Shown here in pieces: positions 36,138 through 45,781 of a stretch of 45,781 bases of DNA. The stretch's first letter is position 1. Each line of letters begins with the position of its first letter. A program made the translations under genes and the position numbers. Location: NCBI GenBank assembly GCA_036269075.1, contig DATASX010000060.1, forward strand, positions 1 to 45,781, read 5' to 3'. The DNA comes from Sporichthyaceae bacterium (lineage in GTDB: Bacteria; Actinomycetota; Actinomycetes; Sporichthyales; Sporichthyaceae). Under the pieces are notes generated by a model, which saw only the letters and a program-made list of their open reading frames with translations, was not told where the DNA came from and did no database searches.

Positions 36138-37666
36138 CCCCCGGTGCCGTCGAGCCGGGCCTGGAGACGTTCCGTGAGCTTGCCGCCGACCGCCGGGTGA
36201 TCCCGGTGACCCGGCGGCTGCTCGCGGACTGCGAGACCCCGGTCGGGCTGTACCGAAAGCTGGCAGGCGAACGGCCCGGCACGTTCCTGCTGGAATCCGC
36301 CGAGCACGGCGGGGTGTGGGGCCGGTACTCGTTCGTGGGCGTGCACAGCCCGGCGATGCTGACCGAGCGCGACGGCTCGGTCGCCTGGGTCGGTCGACCG
36401 CCGGCCGGGGTGCCGACCACCGGCGACCCGCTGTCGGCCCTGCGCGGCACTGTCGAGTTCCTGCGCACCGAGCCGCTGCCGTCGGCGCCGGCCCCGCTGA
36501 CCGGAGGCTTGGTCGGCTTCATCGGCTACGACGCCGTGCGGCGGATCGAGCGGCTGCCCGAGAAGGCCGTCGACGACCTCCAGCTGCCCGAACTCGCGAT
36601 GCTGCTGGCCACCGACCTGGCCGTGCTGGACCACTCTGACGGCTCGGTCGTGCTGATCGCCAACGCGGTCAACTGGGACGGCTCCGACGCGGGCGTCGAC
36701 GCTGCTTACCACTCCGCGGTCGATCGACTGGCCCGGATGACGGCCGACCTGAGCCGCCCCGACGCCCCGTCGGCGGCGGCATTCGACCCGACCGCGCAGC
36801 CGAACTACACCTCGGGCACCGAGCGCGCCGACTACATGGCCGCCGTCTCCGCCGCCGTCGAGGAGATCTACGCCGGCGAGGCGTTCCAGATCGTGGTCTC
36901 GCAGCGGTTCGCGATGCCGACCGCGGCCAGCGCGCTCGACGTCTACCGGGTGCTGCGGCTGACCAACCCCAGCCCGTACCTGTATCTGCTGCGCTTCCCG
37001 GGCCCCGGCGGCGGGCCGGAGGGTGGCTTCGACGTGGTCGGGTCCAGCCCCGAGGCGCTGGTCAAGGTCTCCGACGGCCGGGCCATGCTGCACCCGATCG
37101 CCGGCACCCGACCGCGCGGCGCGGATCCGGAGTCCGACACCGCCCTGGCCGCGGACCTGCTGGCCGACCCGAAGGAGCGGGCCGAGCACCTGATGCTGGT
37201 CGACCTCGGCCGCAACGACCTCGGCCGGGTCTGCGCGCCCGGCACCGTCGAGGTCGTCGACTTCATGTCGGTCGAGCGGTACTCGCACGTGATGCACATC
37301 GTCTCGACGGTGGTCGGCAAGTTGGCCGCCGACCGCACCGCCTTCGACGCGCTGACCTCCTGCTTCCCGGCCGGCACGCTGTCCGGTGCGCCGAAGCCGC
37401 GGGCGATGGAGATCATCGAGGAGCTCGAGCCGACCCGGCGCGGGCTCTACGGCGGCGTGGTCGGCTACCTGGACTTCGCCGGCGAACTCGACACCGCGAT
37501 CGCGATCCGCACGGCGCTGCTGCGCGACGGGATGGCCTATGTCCAGGCAGGTGCCGGGATCGTGGCCGACTCCGACCCGGCCACCGAGGATCAGGAGTGC
37601 CGCAACAAGGCTGCGGCGGTGCTGCGGGCGATCGCGGTCGCCGAGACGCTGCGCCCGCCCACATGA
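36134..37666 (+). CDS. trpE: TrpE, anthranilate synthase component I
   Basis: 510 residues. It makes anthranilate from chorismate using ammonia from the TrpG partner, which is not in this window. The N-terminal LLES motif ([17 protein letters not shown], about residue 52) is the tryptophan feedback site. The chorismate-binding domain holds [93 protein letters not shown] and [17 protein letters not shown] 36134 overlaps the hisI stop and TGA 37664-37666 overlaps the next ATG, so three genes are coupled. Length is normal. Confidence 0.97.
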   Translation: MTPGAVEPGLETFRELAADRRVIPVTRRLLADCETPVGLYRKLAGERPGTFLLESAEHGGVWGRYSFVGVHSPAMLTERDGSVAWVGRPPAGVPTTGDPLSALRGTVEFLRTEPLPSAPAPLTGGLVGFIGYDAVRRIERLPEKAVDDLQLPELAMLLATDLAVLDHSDGSVVLIANAVNWDGSDAGVDAAYHSAVDRLARMTADLSRPDAPSAAAFDPTAQPNYTSGTERADYMAAVSAAVEEIYAGEAFQIVVSQRFAMPTAASALDVYRVLRLTNPSPYLYLLRFPGPGGGPEGGFDVVGSSPEALVKVSDGRAMLHPIAGTRPRGADPESDTALAADLLADPKERAEHLMLVDLGRNDLGRVCAPGTVEVVDFMSVERYSHVMHIVSTVVGKLAADRTAFDALTSCFPAGTLSGAPKPRAMEIIEELEPTRRGLYGGVVGYLDFAGELDTAIAIRTALLRDGMAYVQAGAGIVADSDPATEDQECRNKAAAVLRAIAVAETLRPPT

Positions 37667-38319
37667 GGGCGGGCCGGTCGCGCCCGCTGCGTGAGCCTCG
37701 AAGCCCGGGCCGCGACTTCGCGGTCTTCCTCGGGTGCTGCGTGGGCGGTGCGGTCTGGATCCTGCTGGGCGCACAGCAGGTCTGGGTCCACGCTCGCGCG
37801 AGCCAGGGGACGCTGCAGGCGCCGTTGGCGGTCCGCGGAAGTTCACTCGCGCCGGCCGTGCCGGCTGTTGCGGTCGCGTTCCTGGCCGGCGCTGTAGCGG
37901 TCTGGGCGGCTCGCGGCACAGCCAAGCGGATCATCGGCATCCTGATGTCGCTGCTCGGCCTGGTCCTGGTGTTCGGCATCGGGAACGGGCTGAACCCGTG
38001 GGACTCGGGCCGGCTGACCGGCCGCGGCGGCGCGGCGTTGGGCACCGGGACCGCGTCCATCGACCACGTGTCGGTCAGCGCCTGGTTCTGGCTTACGTTG
38101 CCCGCGTTGGGCCTGCTCGCCCGCGCCGCGACCATGGCCGCGAACCGCGGCCAGACCTGGCCGGGGATGTCCTCGCGGCACAGTCGGGCAGCCGCGAGCG
38201 GGCTTTCCAGCGCGCCGGCCGGGGTCCCCGACTCGGCGCTTGATCATTGGCGCGCGATGGACCGCGGGGAGGACCCGACGCTGCAGCCCCCGTCCGAGGG
38301 TGCGTCCGAGCCGGGCTAA
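37663..38319 (+). CDS. Trp-operon-associated membrane protein (TIGR02234 type)
   Basis: 218 residues with four hydrophobic segments ([82 protein letters not shown]). A family of such proteins, Trp_oprn_chp, lies between trpE and trpC in actinobacteria. Function is unknown; a role in tryptophan or precursor transport has been guessed from location only. The ATG overlaps the trpE stop by 4 bases. The hydrophilic C-terminus (about 60 residues) ends 76 bases before trpC. Confidence 0.88.
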   Translation: MRAGRSRPLREPRSPGRDFAVFLGCCVGGAVWILLGAQQVWVHARASQGTLQAPLAVRGSSLAPAVPAVAVAFLAGAVAVWAARGTAKRIIGILMSLLGLVLVFGIGNGLNPWDSGRLTGRGGAALGTGTASIDHVSVSAWFWLTLPALGLLARAATMAANRGQTWPGMSSRHSRAAASGLSSAPAGVPDSALDHWRAMDRGEDPTLQPPSEGASEPG

Positions 38320-38395
38320 CATTCGGGCCACACTGTGCGCCGCGTCACTCGGGTCGCTGCTCACCTGCCTTTACGCACAACCGATTGGAATCCTC

Positions 38396-39211
38396 GTGTC
38401 GGTGCTCGACGAGATCCTGTCCGGCGTCCGGGCGGACCTCGCCGAACGTCAACTAACGGTCTCGTTGGACGCCCTGAAGGAACGCGCCGAGCGCGCTCCG
38501 GCCCCGCGCGACGCACTGTCCCGACTGCGCGGCCCTGGCGTCTGCGTGATCGCCGAGGTGAAGCGGTCCAGCCCGTCGGCCGGTGCCCTGGCGACGATCG
38601 ACGATCCGGCGGGTCTCGCGGCCGAGTACGAGGCCGGCGGCGCTGAGGTCATCAGCGTGCTGACCGAGCAACGACGCTTCGGCGGCACCCTCAACGACCT
38701 GACCGCGGTGCGCTCGGCGGTGGACATCCCGGTTCTGCGCAAGGACTTCCTGGTCACCAGCTACCAGCTGTGGGAGGCCCGGGCCCACGGTGCCGACGTC
38801 GTGCTGCTGATCGTCGCGGCGCTGGAGCAGAACGCGCTGATCTCGCTGATCGAACGCGCCGAGTCGCTCGGGATGACCGCGCTGGTCGAGGTGCACACCG
38901 AGGAGGAGACCCGCCGCGCCGTCGACGCCGGGGCGAAATTGGTGGGCGTCAACTCCCGCAACCTGCATACGCTCGAGGTCGACCGGGCCACCTTCGGCCG
39001 GTTGGCCCCGCTGCTGCCGCCGAACGTGGTGCGCGTCGCGGAGTCCGGGGTGCGCGGACCGCACGACGTGATCGAGTACGGCAGGGCGGGGGCGGACGCG
39101 GTGCTGGTGGGCGAGACGTTGGTGACGGGCAAGGACCCGCGCACCGCCGTCGCCGACCTGGTCGCGGCAGGCGCCCATCCGGCTTTGCTCAAGGATCCAC
39201 GCTGTGGCTGA
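38396..39211 (+). CDS. trpC: TrpC, indole-3-glycerol-phosphate synthase
   Basis: 271-residue (beta/alpha)8 enzyme that closes the indole ring from Cd[20 protein letters not shown] is the usual N-terminal helix, and [14 protein letters not shown] and PVLRKDFLV hold the catalytic Glu/Lys residues. [26 protein letters not shown] and [12 protein letters not shown] follow. It is a stand-alone TrpC without a TrpF domain, which fits PriA supplying that step. The GTG 38396 start has only a weak GGAA upstream. The 76-base gap before it shows no leader peptide with Trp codons. Confidence 0.97.
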   Translation: MSVLDEILSGVRADLAERQLTVSLDALKERAERAPAPRDALSRLRGPGVCVIAEVKRSSPSAGALATIDDPAGLAAEYEAGGAEVISVLTEQRRFGGTLNDLTAVRSAVDIPVLRKDFLVTSYQLWEARAHGADVVLLIVAALEQNALISLIERAESLGMTALVEVHTEEETRRAVDAGAKLVGVNSRNLHTLEVDRATFGRLAPLLPPNVVRVAESGVRGPHDVIEYGRAGADAVLVGETLVTGKDPRTAVADLVAAGAHPALLKDPRCG

Positions 39212-39240
39212 GAGTCACGGAACGGACGAAGTCTGCCTCC

Positions 39241-40470
<1,230 letters not shown>

Positions 40471-40479
40471 GCGACTCGA

Positions 40480-40497
40480 ACGAGCGAGGAACGAGCG
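40480..40497 (+). repeat. Dispersed repeat between trpB and trpA
   Basis: ACGAGCGAGGAACGAGCG, identical to 36074-36091, within the 57-base trpB-trpA gap. GTGAGCGAC precedes it and GAGTGAG follows. The spacing that would normally couple trpB to trpA is lost. Confidence 0.75.
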
Positions 40498-40527
40498 AGT
40501 GAGACAAGCACACCGGCAGCACTGTTG

Positions 40528-41328
40528 ATGGGCAGTCAGGTGGCGGCCGCGTACGAACGCGCGGCCAAGGAGAATCGTGGCCTGCTGGTCGGCTACCTGC
40601 CCGCCGGCTTCCCGACCAAGCCCGGCGCGATCGCTGCGTTGACCGCGATGGTGGCGTCCGGCGTCGATCTCGTCGAGGTCGGCCTGCCGTACAGCGACCC
40701 GGTGCTCGACGGCCCGACGATCCAGCAGGCCGTCGACCGGGCGCTGGCCGCCGGGACCCGGATCGCCGACGTGCTCGACACCGTCGAGGCGGTCGCCGCC
40801 ACCGGCGTCCCGGTCGTCGTGATGACGTACTGGAACCCGGTCCTGCGCTACGGGGTCGAGCGGTTCGCCCAGGCGCTGGCCGCCGCGGGTGGCAGCGGTC
40901 TGATCACCCCGGACCTGACTCCGGACTCCGGGCCGGACTGGTTGGCCGCGTCGGCGGCCGCCGACCTGGACCGCATCTTCCTGGCCGCGCCGTCGAGTAC
41001 CGACCACCGGCTGCGGATGACTGCCGAGGCCTGCCGCGGGTTCGTCTATGCGACCTCGGTGATGGGCGTGACCGGGGCGCGTGCCCAGACCTCGAGCCTG
41101 GCGCCCGCCCTCGTCGCCCGGCTTCGGGAGGTCACCGACCTGCCCATCGGCGTGGGCCTGGGGGTGTCCAACGGAGACCAGGCCGCCGAGGTGGCCGGGT
41201 TCGCCGACGGCGTGATCGTCGGCTCGGCGTTCGTGCGGGCGCTGCTGGACGCGTCGGACCTGTCCGTCGGCGTCGCGGGGTGCGCCGCACTGGCCGAGGA
41301 TCTGGCCGCCGGGGTCCGGCGCCGCTGA
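40528..41328 (+). CDS. trpA: TrpA, tryptophan synthase alpha chain
   Basis: 266-residue (beta/alpha)8 lyase that releases indole from indole-3-glycerol phosphate for TrpB. VDLVEVGLPYSDPVLDGPTIQQA contains the catalytic Glu and Asp. VVVMTYWNPVLRYGVERFA, LITPDLTPDS, FVYATSVMGVTGAR and VGLGVSNGDQAAEVA are the other conserved parts. ATG 40528 is used; a TTG lies one codon upstream. The ribosome site is weak. It is separated from trpB by a repeat-bearing gap of 57 bases, unlike the overlap common elsewhere. Confidence 0.96.
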   Translation: MGSQVAAAYERAAKENRGLLVGYLPAGFPTKPGAIAALTAMVASGVDLVEVGLPYSDPVLDGPTIQQAVDRALAAGTRIADVLDTVEAVAATGVPVVVMTYWNPVLRYGVERFAQALAAAGGSGLITPDLTPDSGPDWLAASAAADLDRIFLAAPSSTDHRLRMTAEACRGFVYATSVMGVTGARAQTSSLAPALVARLREVTDLPIGVGLGVSNGDQAAEVAGFADGVIVGSAFVRALLDASDLSVGVAGCAALAEDLAAGVRRR

Positions 41329-41368
41329 CCGGGGGGCCCCGACCGGGCGGAGATATGGTGGCCGGGCC

Positions 41369-42307
41369 ATGAGATCCGCCTACATTCCCAGCCCGTCGCA
41401 GGGCGTCTGGCATCTCGGGCCGTTCCCGATCCGCGGCTACGCCATGTGCATCACCCTCGGCATCGTCATCGCGATCCTGCTGGGCGAACGGCGACTGGTC
41501 GCCCGCGGCGGCGAGCGCGGCGGGATCACCGACGTCGCCTTCTGGGCCGTGCCGTTCGGGATCGCCGGCGGGCGGCTGTACCACGTGATCACGACCCCGG
41601 AGCCCTACTGGGGGCACGGCGGTCACCCATGGCGGTCGCTGGAGATCTGGAAGGGCGGCCTCGGGATCTGGGGCGCGGTCGCGCTGGGTGGTCTCGGGGC
41701 CTACATCGGTTGTCGACGGCGCGGGCTGCTGACCCCGGTCGTCGCGGATGTCGTCGCGCCGGGAATCGTGCTGGCCCAGGCGACCGGGCGGTGGGGCAAC
41801 TGGTTCAACCAGGAGCTCTACGGGCGCCCGACCACCTTGCCCTGGGGGCTGCGCATCGACGCGGCGCACCGCCCGGAGAACACCCCGAACGTCGGCGTCT
41901 ACCAACCCACGTTCCTGTACGAATCGCTGTGGTGCCTCGGCATCGCGGTGCTCGTGCTGTGGGCCGACCGGCGGTTCCGGCTCGGCCACTCGCAGGTGTT
42001 CTGGCTGTACGTCGCGGCGTACACCGTCGGCCGGGCCTGGATCGAGTGGCTGCGGGTGGACGACGCCGAGCACATCCTCGGACTGCGCCTGAACGACTGG
42101 ATGTCGCTGATCGTGTTCATCGGGTCGGTGACCGCATTCGTGCTGTCCCGGCGCCGCCACCCGACGCGGGAGGCCCAGCCGTACCGGGTGCCGAAACCGG
42201 TTCCGGACGGTTTGGTCACCTCTTCGGTGGGCGCCGGGGATCCGCCGGCTCTCGGAGCACCGCTCCCGCCCGTGATCGACGACGGGCCGGGCCCCGACCT
42301 GCGGTAA
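41369..42307 (+). CDS. lgt: Lgt, prolipoprotein diacylglyceryl transferase
   Basis: 312-residue polytopic enzyme that moves diacylglycerol from phosphatidylglycerol to the lipobox Cys, the first step of lipoprotein maturation. About seven hydrophobic segments are visible. The Lgt signature [16 protein letters not shown] (about residue 142) is intact, with [12 protein letters not shown] in the first helix region. GRLYHVIT and [23 protein letters not shown] are also typical. A 50-residue Pro-rich cytoplasmic tail follows the last helix. It stands 40 bases after trpA, an arrangement I also know from Streptomyces. A TATGGT box (41354-41359) may give it a separate promoter. Confidence 0.96.
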   Translation: MRSAYIPSPSQGVWHLGPFPIRGYAMCITLGIVIAILLGERRLVARGGERGGITDVAFWAVPFGIAGGRLYHVITTPEPYWGHGGHPWRSLEIWKGGLGIWGAVALGGLGAYIGCRRRGLLTPVVADVVAPGIVLAQATGRWGNWFNQELYGRPTTLPWGLRIDAAHRPENTPNVGVYQPTFLYESLWCLGIAVLVLWADRRFRLGHSQVFWLYVAAYTVGRAWIEWLRVDDAEHILGLRLNDWMSLIVFIGSVTAFVLSRRRHPTREAQPYRVPKPVPDGLVTSSVGAGDPPALGAPLPPVIDDGPGPDLR

Positions 42308-42579
42308 GCTCAAGTGTCTGCCGTTCGGCCAGAGCTGTCCCGCGGTGGAAATCGGTCGGCTCCGCCGAGGGCCACCAACTGTCGGTTCCAGGCGCATGCC
42401 GGGCAACCCGCGGCGCGCGTACCGGATCGGCCGGCCGCGAGCGCGACGGTGCGCACCTTCGGTCCACCGTCATCGTCGACGGAAGTCCCACCGGCGGCGA
42501 GCCATTCGCCGCACCGCTCGGCCGTGTGCGGACCTCACCGCACTCGGCGTCGTCCCCTTCCGAGCCGACAGGAGTCGCG
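42308..42579 (+). other. Long gltB leader without recognisable riboswitch
   Basis: 272 bases between lgt and gltB. It is G/C-rich with several potential short stems, but I recognise no known riboswitch core, no T-box and no clear -10/-35 pair. AGGAG at 42570-42574 is the gltB ribosome site. The length suggests a structured or regulated leader. Confidence 0.4.
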
Positions 42580-45500
42580 TTGCCTGCTGGTTCTCCTGCA
42601 CCGCAGGGCCTCTACGACGGTCGCCACGAGCACGACGCCTGCGGCGTCGCGTTCGTCGCCACGATGAGCGGTGTCGCCTCCTACGACATCCTCAACAAGG
42701 CGCTCACGGCGTTGCGCAACCTCGAGCACCGCGGTGCCGCGGGCAGCGATCCCGACTCCGGCGACGGCGCCGGGATCCTGACCCAGGTGCCCGACGCCTT
42801 CCTGCGGGACTGCGTCGACTTCGAGTTGCCCCCTGCGGGCAGCTACGCGGTCGGCGCGGCATTCCTGCCGCAGGACGAGCGGGAGCGGGCCAAGGCCGAG
42901 CGCGGCATCGCCGGCGTCGCCGCCGAGGAGGGCCTGAAGGTCCTCGGCTGGCGCACCGTTCCCATCACGCCGAGTCTGCTCGGCGCCGCCTCCGGCGCGA
43001 CGGTGCCCTACGTCCGGCAGGTGTTCGTCGCCTCCGACGGCGGGCCGCAGGCCGTGGAGTACGCGGCCGCCCCCGGCGGGTTGGGGCTGGAGCGGCAGGC
43101 GTTCGTGCTGCGCAAGCGCTCCGAGCGGGAGACCGGGACCTACTTCGCGAGCCTGTCCAGCCGCACCCTGGTCTACAAGGGGATGCTGACCACCGGGCAG
43201 CTCGAGCCGTTCTACCCGGACCTGTCCGACCGGCGGTTCACCACCGCGATCGCGTTGGTCCACTCGCGGTTCTCGACAAACACGTTCCCGTCCTGGCCGC
43301 TGGCGCACCCGTACCGGTACATCGCGCACAACGGTGAGATCAACACCGTCATGGGCAACCGCAACTGGATGCGGGCCCGGGAATCGCAGCTGGTCACCGA
43401 TCTGATCCCGGGCGACCTGAACCGGCTGTTCCCGATCTGCACCGCTGGTGCCTCCGACTCCGCGAGCTTCGACGAGGTCCTGGAACTGCTGCACCTGGGC
43501 GGGCGGTCGCTGCCGCACGCGGTGCTGATGATGATCCCGGAGGCGTGGGAGAACAACGCCGACATGGACCCGACGCGGCGGGCCTTCTACCAGTTCCACT
43601 CCGCGTTGATGGAGCCCTGGGACGGCCCCGCCTCGATCACGTTCACCGACGGCTCGTTGGTCGGCGCCGTGCTCGACCGCAACGGCCTGCGGCCCTCGCG
43701 GTACTGGGTCACCGACGACGGCCTGGTCGTGATGGCCAGCGAGGTCGGCGTGCTCGACATCGACCCGGTGTCGGTGGTCCGCAAGGGGCGGCTGCAGCCA
43801 GGACGCATGTTCCTCGTTGACACCCGCGAGGGTCGCATTGTCGAGGACGAGGAGATCAAGTCGGCCCTGGCCGTGCAGCACCCGTACGACGAGTGGCTGC
43901 ACGCCGGGATGATCCACCTGGCCGAACTGCCCGAGCGGGAGCACATCGTGCACACCCACTCAAGTGTGACGCGGCGTCAGCAGACCTTCGGCTACACCGA
44001 GGAGGAGCTGCGGATCCTGCTCGTGCCGATGGCGCGGGCCGGCACGGAGCCGATCGGCTCGATGGGCACCGACACCCCGATCGCAGTGCTGTCCAGCCGT
44101 TCCCGGCTGCTGTTCGACTACTTCACCCAGCTGTTCGCGCAGGTCACCAACCCGCCGCTGGACGCCATCCGCGAGGAGCTCGTCACTTCGCTGGGAACCT
44201 CGATCGGCCCCGAGGTGAACCTGCTGTCCTCGACGCCGAGCCATTGCCGGCAGGTCGGCCTGTCGTTCCCGGTGATCGACAACGACGAGCTGGCGAAGCT
44301 GGTCCACATCAACGCCGACGGCGACAAGCCGGGCCTGAAGTCGGTGAACATTCCCGGCCTCTACGAGGTCGACGGCGGCGGCGCGGCCCTGGCCGCGCGG
44401 CTCGACGCGATCTGCGCGCAGGTCAGCGAGGCGATCGCGGGCGGCGCGCGGATCATCGTGCTGTCCGACCGGCACTCCGAGTCCGACCTCGCGCCGATCC
44501 CGTCGCTGCTGCTGACCGGCGCCGTGCACCACCACCTGATCCGGGAGAAGACGCGCACCCGCGTGGGCCTCATCGTCGAGAGCGGTGACGTCCGCGAGGT
44601 GCATCACGTCGCGCTGCTCGTCGGGTACGGCGCGGCCGCGGTCAACCCGTACCTCGCAATTGAGACCGTCGAGGACCTCGTCCGGTCCGGTGTCATCGAC
44701 AGCGGTCTCGACCCGCAGAAGGCGGTCCGCAACTACATCAAGGCGCTCGGCAAGGGCGTCCTCAAGGTCATGAGCAAGATGGGCGTCTCGACTGTCAGCT
44801 CGTATACCGGCGCGCAGATCTTCGAGGCTCTCGGGCTGGGCCAGGACGTCATCGACGACTTCTTCACGGGTACGACCTCGCGGCTTGGCGGCATCGGGCT
44901 CGACGTCATCGCCGAGGAGGTCGCTGCGCGGCACCGCCAGGCGTACCCACGTGTGCCCCACAAGCATCGCCGGTTGTGGATCGGCGGGGAGTACCAGTGG
45001 CGCCGCGAGGGCGAGCCGCATCTGTTCAGCCCGCAGACCGTCTTCAAGCTCCAGCACTCGACGCGCAGCGGTCGGTACGACGTGTTCAAGGAGTACACAT
45101 CGGCGGTTGACGAGCAGGCGGCGAAGCTGATGACGCTGCGCGGTCTGTTCCGCTTCGCAGAGGGCGTGCGTACTCCGATCTCGATCGACGAGGTCGAGCC
45201 GGTCACCGAGATCGTCAAGCGGTTCGCGACCGGCGCGATGTCCTACGGCTCGATCTCCGCTGAGGCGCACACAACGCTGGCGATCGCGATGAACCGCATC
45301 GGCGGCAAGTCCAATACCGGTGAAGGTGGCGAGGACACCGACCGCTTGCACGACCCGGCCCGGCGCAGCGCGATCAAGCAGGTGGCGAGCGGCCGCTTCG
45401 GCGTGACGAGCGACTACCTCACCAACGCCGACGACATCCAGATCAAGATGGCGCAGGGCGCGAAGCCCGGCGAGGGCGGGCAGCTTCCCGGCAACAAGGT

Positions 45501-45781
45501 CTACCCGTGGATTGCGAAAACCCGAGGGTCGACGCCGGGCGTCGGGTTGATCTCCCCGCCGCCGCACCACGACATCTACTCGATCGAGGATCTCAAGCAG
45601 CTGATCCACGACCTGAAGAACGCGAACCCGCAGGCGCGAGTGCACGTCAAGCTGGTGGCCGAGGTCGGCGTCGGCACGGTGGCCGCCGGCGTGTCCAAGG
45701 CCCATGCCGATGTGGTCCTCATCTCCGGCCATGACGGTGGGACTGGAGCAGCTCCGCTCAACTCCCTCAAGCATGCCGGCG
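42580..45781 (+). CDS. gltB: GltB, glutamate synthase large subunit (3' partial)
   Basis: At least 1067 codons, open to the window end; the full protein is normally about 1500 residues. It starts at TTG 42580, five bases after AGGAG. The mature enzyme begins at the nucleophile Cys in [12 protein letters not shown], so the first about 20 residues are a cleaved propeptide. The class II amidotransferase domain ([35 protein letters not shown]) is followed by the central domain. The FMN-binding synthase domain starts near 45230 ([35 protein letters not shown]) and runs through [27 protein letters not shown] to [13 protein letters not shown]. It makes glutamate from glutamine and 2-oxoglutarate with GltD, whose gene is outside the window. 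Confidence 0.97.
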   Translation, partial: MPAGSPAPQGLYDGRHEHDACGVAFVATMSGVASYDILNKALTALRNLEHRGAAGSDPDSGDGAGILTQVPDAFLRDCVDFELPPAGSYAVGAAFLPQDERERAKAERGIAGVAAEEGLKVLGWRTVPITPSLLGAASGATVPYVRQVFVASDGGPQAVEYAAAPGGLGLERQAFVLRKRSERETGTYFASLSSRTLVYKGMLTTGQLEPFYPDLSDRRFTTAIALVHSRFSTNTFPSWPLAHPYRYIAHNGEINTVMGNRNWMRARESQLVTDLIPGDLNRLFPICTAGASDSASFDEVLELLHLGGRSLPHAVLMMIPEAWENNADMDPTRRAFYQFHSALMEPWDGPASITFTDGSLVGAVLDRNGLRPSRYWVTDDGLVVMASEVGVLDIDPVSVVRKGRLQPGRMFLVDTREGRIVEDEEIKSALAVQHPYDEWLHAGMIHLAELPEREHIVHTHSSVTRRQQTFGYTEEELRILLVPMARAGTEPIGSMGTDTPIAVLSSRSRLLFDYFTQLFAQVTNPPLDAIREELVTSLGTSIGPEVNLLSSTPSHCRQVGLSFPVIDNDELAKLVHINADGDKPGLKSVNIPGLYEVDGGGAALAARLDAICAQVSEAIAGGARIIVLSDRHSESDLAPIPSLLLTGAVHHHLIREKTRTRVGLIVESGDVREVHHVALLVGYGAAAVNPYLAIETVEDLVRSGVIDSGLDPQKAVRNYIKALGKGVLKVMSKMGVSTVSSYTGAQIFEALGLGQDVIDDFFTGTTSRLGGIGLDVIAEEVAARHRQAYPRVPHKHRRLWIGGEYQWRREGEPHLFSPQTVFKLQHSTRSGRYDVFKEYTSAVDEQAAKLMTLRGLFRFAEGVRTPISIDEVEPVTEIVKRFATGAMSYGSISAEAHTTLAIAMNRIGGKSNTGEGGEDTDRLHDPARRSAIKQVASGRFGVTSDYLTNADDIQIKMAQGAKPGEGGQLPGNKVYPWIAKTRGSTPGVGLISPPPHHDIYSIEDLKQLIHDLKNANPQARVHVKLVAEVGVGTVAAGVSKAHADVVLISGHDGGTGAAPLNSLKHAG

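Noticed and set aside
38320-38395. Tryptophan attenuator leader before trpC
   Set aside because: No short ORF with tandem Trp (TGG) codons and no terminator-like hairpin is visible in this 76-base gap.
43960-45774. Leftward 604-codon frame opposite gltB
   Set aside because: gltB is continuous through this region in the + frame with conserved motifs; the antisense frame is compositional.
44580-45781. Possible horizontally acquired or recombined 3' part of gltB, because AT-ending codons seem slightly more frequent
   Set aside because: The frame is continuous and the protein motifs are normal. The shift is too small to judge by eye and needs a proper codon-usage scan.

Overview
The window reads as core chromosome of a high-GC actinomycete (GC roughly 70 % by eye, strong G/C third-position bias, frequent GTG starts). 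Supporting markers are DivIVA/Wag31 and SepF downstream of ftsZ, a PriA-type hisA, a class-2 (Mycobacterium-like) IleRS, the actinobacterial Trp-operon membrane protein, and a his-trp-lgt-gltB order that, as I recall it, matches Streptomyces. I cannot name genus or species.

Layout. (1) 1-1.4 kb: the 3' end of a DUF222/HNH endonuclease gene and a converging lipoprotein gene. These sit where other dcw genes (murD etc.) would be expected. (2) 1.4-11.1 kb: the distal division/cell-wall cluster ftsW-murG-murC-ftsQ-ftsZ-pgeF-yggS-sepF-yggT-divIVA, all rightward, closed by a strong 15-bp hairpin. (3) 11.3-14.5 kb: ileS, leftward. (4) 14.7-22.4 kb: a DksA/TraR zinc-finger protein with a long histone-H1-like tail, then lspA, rluD, dnaE and two membrane proteins. 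(5) 22.3-22.9 kb: a leftward LON-domain gene. (6) 23.0-33.7 kb: hisD-hisC-hisB-hisH-small membrane gene-hisA, then a 4.9-kb leftward gene for a giant secreted repeat protein, then hisF. (7) 33.7-35.5 kb: a leftward MinD/ParA-like ATPase with a long Pro/Thr/Gly-rich N-terminus. (8) 35.7-42.3 kb: hisI-trpE-Trp membrane protein-trpC-trpB-trpA-lgt. (9) 42.6 kb to the window end: the 5' two thirds of gltB.

How the genes work together. The first block covers lipid II completion (MurG, MurC), septal peptidoglycan polymerisation (FtsW), the Z-ring and its membrane tether (FtsZ, SepF), divisome assembly (FtsQ) and polar growth (DivIVA). The his genes (D, C, B, H, A, F, I) supply most of histidine synthesis. 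The trp genes (E, C, B, A) supply much of tryptophan synthesis. trpD and trpF are absent here, and HisA is of the dual-function PriA type that covers the TrpF step in actinobacteria. Lgt and LspA are two of the lipoprotein-maturation enzymes.

The most notable observations are: a single in-frame amber codon inside the invariant PNNPTG region of hisC; a family of short GAGCGA-rich repeats at gene junctions, including a 35-bp tandem array that copies the murC start and a copy inside ileS; a shared -10-like AGAATTGG box placed identically before hisD and hisI, consistent with leaderless transcripts; the H1-like/DksA fusion; and the giant secreted protein splitting the his cluster. I found no CRISPR array, tRNA, rRNA, insertion sequence or phage genes, and no clearly new multi-gene system. 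No gene-free stretch exceeds 300 bases.
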